A DNA stretch of 5,305 nucleotides from an uncultured Anaerosolibacter sp. (GTDB lineage: Bacteria; Bacillota_A; Clostridia; Peptostreptococcales; Thermotaleaceae). The DNA lies in the NCBI GenBank assembly GCA_937948705.1, contig CALECF010000254.1:1-5305 (forward strand), read 5' to 3'. Position 1 is the stretch's first letter. Every line of letters begins with the position of its first letter. The position numbers were made by a program, and so were the translations under genes. Below the pieces are notes generated by a model. That model saw only the letters and a list, made by a program, of their open reading frames with translations. It was not told where the DNA came from and searched no databases. Below, one piece after another: positions 5,097 through 5,305 of this stretch.

Positions 5097-5124
5097 GTAG
5101 GGGCGATTCGTGAATCGCCCCTAC
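5097..5124. repeat. REP-like GTAG-footed palindrome (13-bp perfect arms)
   Basis: GTAGGGGCGATTC (5097-5109) is followed by two bases and its exact reverse complement (5112-5124). In practice a hairpin would have 12 pairs and a 4-nt loop. It is GC-rich in AT-rich surroundings and lies 25 bp after the LysR stop. The GTAG at the foot is typical of REP palindromes mobilised by RAYT (TnpA-REP) proteins, and very similar 'GTAGGGGCGA' palindromes recur in many clostridial and other genomes (from memory). With no T tract it is not a standard terminator. Confidence 0.65.
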
Positions 5125-5172
5125 CGTAAACCATTGTTTATTCCTCTTTTGTAGGATTCAACTAGTTTTTGT

Positions 5173-5208
5173 AAAAATAAAAGACTGCCATGGCAGCCTT
5201 TTATTTTT
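5173..5208. terminator. Bidirectional intrinsic terminator between convergent genes
   Basis: AAAAATAAAAG (5173-5183) pairs with CTTTTATTTTT (5198-5208) around an inner CTGCCA/TGGCAG core (5185-5196), with one A/C mismatch between the two parts. Either strand gives a stem ending in a T-rich tail. It serves the LysR gene from the left and the dehydrogenase gene from the right, whose stop codon (5207-5209) touches its edge. Confidence 0.85.
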
Positions 5209-5305
5209 AAGGTTTAAGTAAGAATTTTCCCACACTTTGTCTACTCTCAATAAGTTCGTGTACCCGCTGTGCTTCCTCTAGGGGATATGTACCACTAACC
5301 ACGAT
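5207..5305 (-). CDS. Zinc-type alcohol dehydrogenase / quinone oxidoreductase, C-terminal end (partial)
   Basis: A minus-strand frame enters from the right edge and ends at TAA (5207-5209), giving 32 residues: YPLEEAQRVHELIESRQSVG followed by KFLLKP at the end. The pattern 'YPLEEA..vH.l.esr..vGK.lLkP' is the usual C-terminus of medium-chain dehydrogenase/reductase proteins such as NADPH:quinone reductase and zinc-type alcohol dehydrogenases. The catalytic and Rossmann parts are outside the window, so substrate, cofactor and zinc content cannot be judged. It converges on the LysR gene and shares a bidirectional terminator with it; a functional link with the oxidoreductase operon is not implied. 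Confidence 0.85.
   Translation of the reverse strand: MVVSGTYPLEEAQRVHELIESRQSVGKFLLKP

Noticed and set aside
5097..5124. Strong GC-rich hairpin as the lysR terminator
   Set aside because: No T tract follows on either strand, and a full bidirectional terminator lies about 50 bp further on; a REP-like repeat fits better.

Overview
The window looks like chromosomal DNA from an anaerobic, low-GC Gram-positive bacterium of the class Clostridia. The evidence is AT-rich intergenic DNA, strong AGGAGG-type ribosome binding sites, tight gene packing, intrinsic terminators, and a multi-subunit, oxygen-sensitive 2-oxoacid:ferredoxin oxidoreductase. An Alkaliphilus-like genus is possible, but that is only an impression from protein style.

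Layout, left to right. Positions 3-119 (+) encode the last 38 residues of an IS630-type transposase whose body lies outside the window. Positions 120-396 are AT-rich and hold no gene, but include an 11-bp inverted repeat that frames a 14-bp palindrome. Two unrecognised small genes follow on the minus strand (1128-784, then 736-416) and end at a clear intrinsic terminator. The first carries a 'GAWGY....DNATA' N-terminus resembling the DUF4259-type 'MGAWG..x(D/E)N' signature. The second is a Lys/Glu-rich, probably helical or coiled-coil protein. A 24-codon ORF precedes them in the same frame as the 114-aa gene.

The core of the window is a four-gene minus-strand operon, 3904 to 1316: a 2x[4Fe-4S] ferredoxin-type delta subunit, a VorB/KorA-type alpha subunit, a TPP-binding beta subunit and a gamma subunit. 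The genes are separated by 25 nt, 3 nt and a 4-nt overlap, and an intrinsic terminator follows. Together they would encode one complete CoA-dependent 2-oxoacid:ferredoxin oxidoreductase (branched-chain 2-oxoacid or 2-oxoglutarate type). It would convert a 2-oxoacid plus CoA to acyl-CoA plus CO2 and pass electrons to ferredoxin.

Divergent from this operon, across a 280-bp intergenic region, is a LysR-type regulator (4185-5072, +). This arrangement suggests it controls the oxidoreductase operon and possibly itself. Downstream lie a GTAG-footed 13-bp perfect palindrome resembling REP elements, then a long bidirectional terminator. The terminator is shared with the C-terminal end of a minus-strand zinc-type alcohol dehydrogenase/quinone oxidoreductase gene that runs off the right edge.

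Most of the window is ordinary metabolism. The points most worth a second look are the two-gene hypothetical cassette beside the IS remnant, the REP-like palindrome, and the repeat-containing regulatory region between the LysR gene and the oxidoreductase operon.
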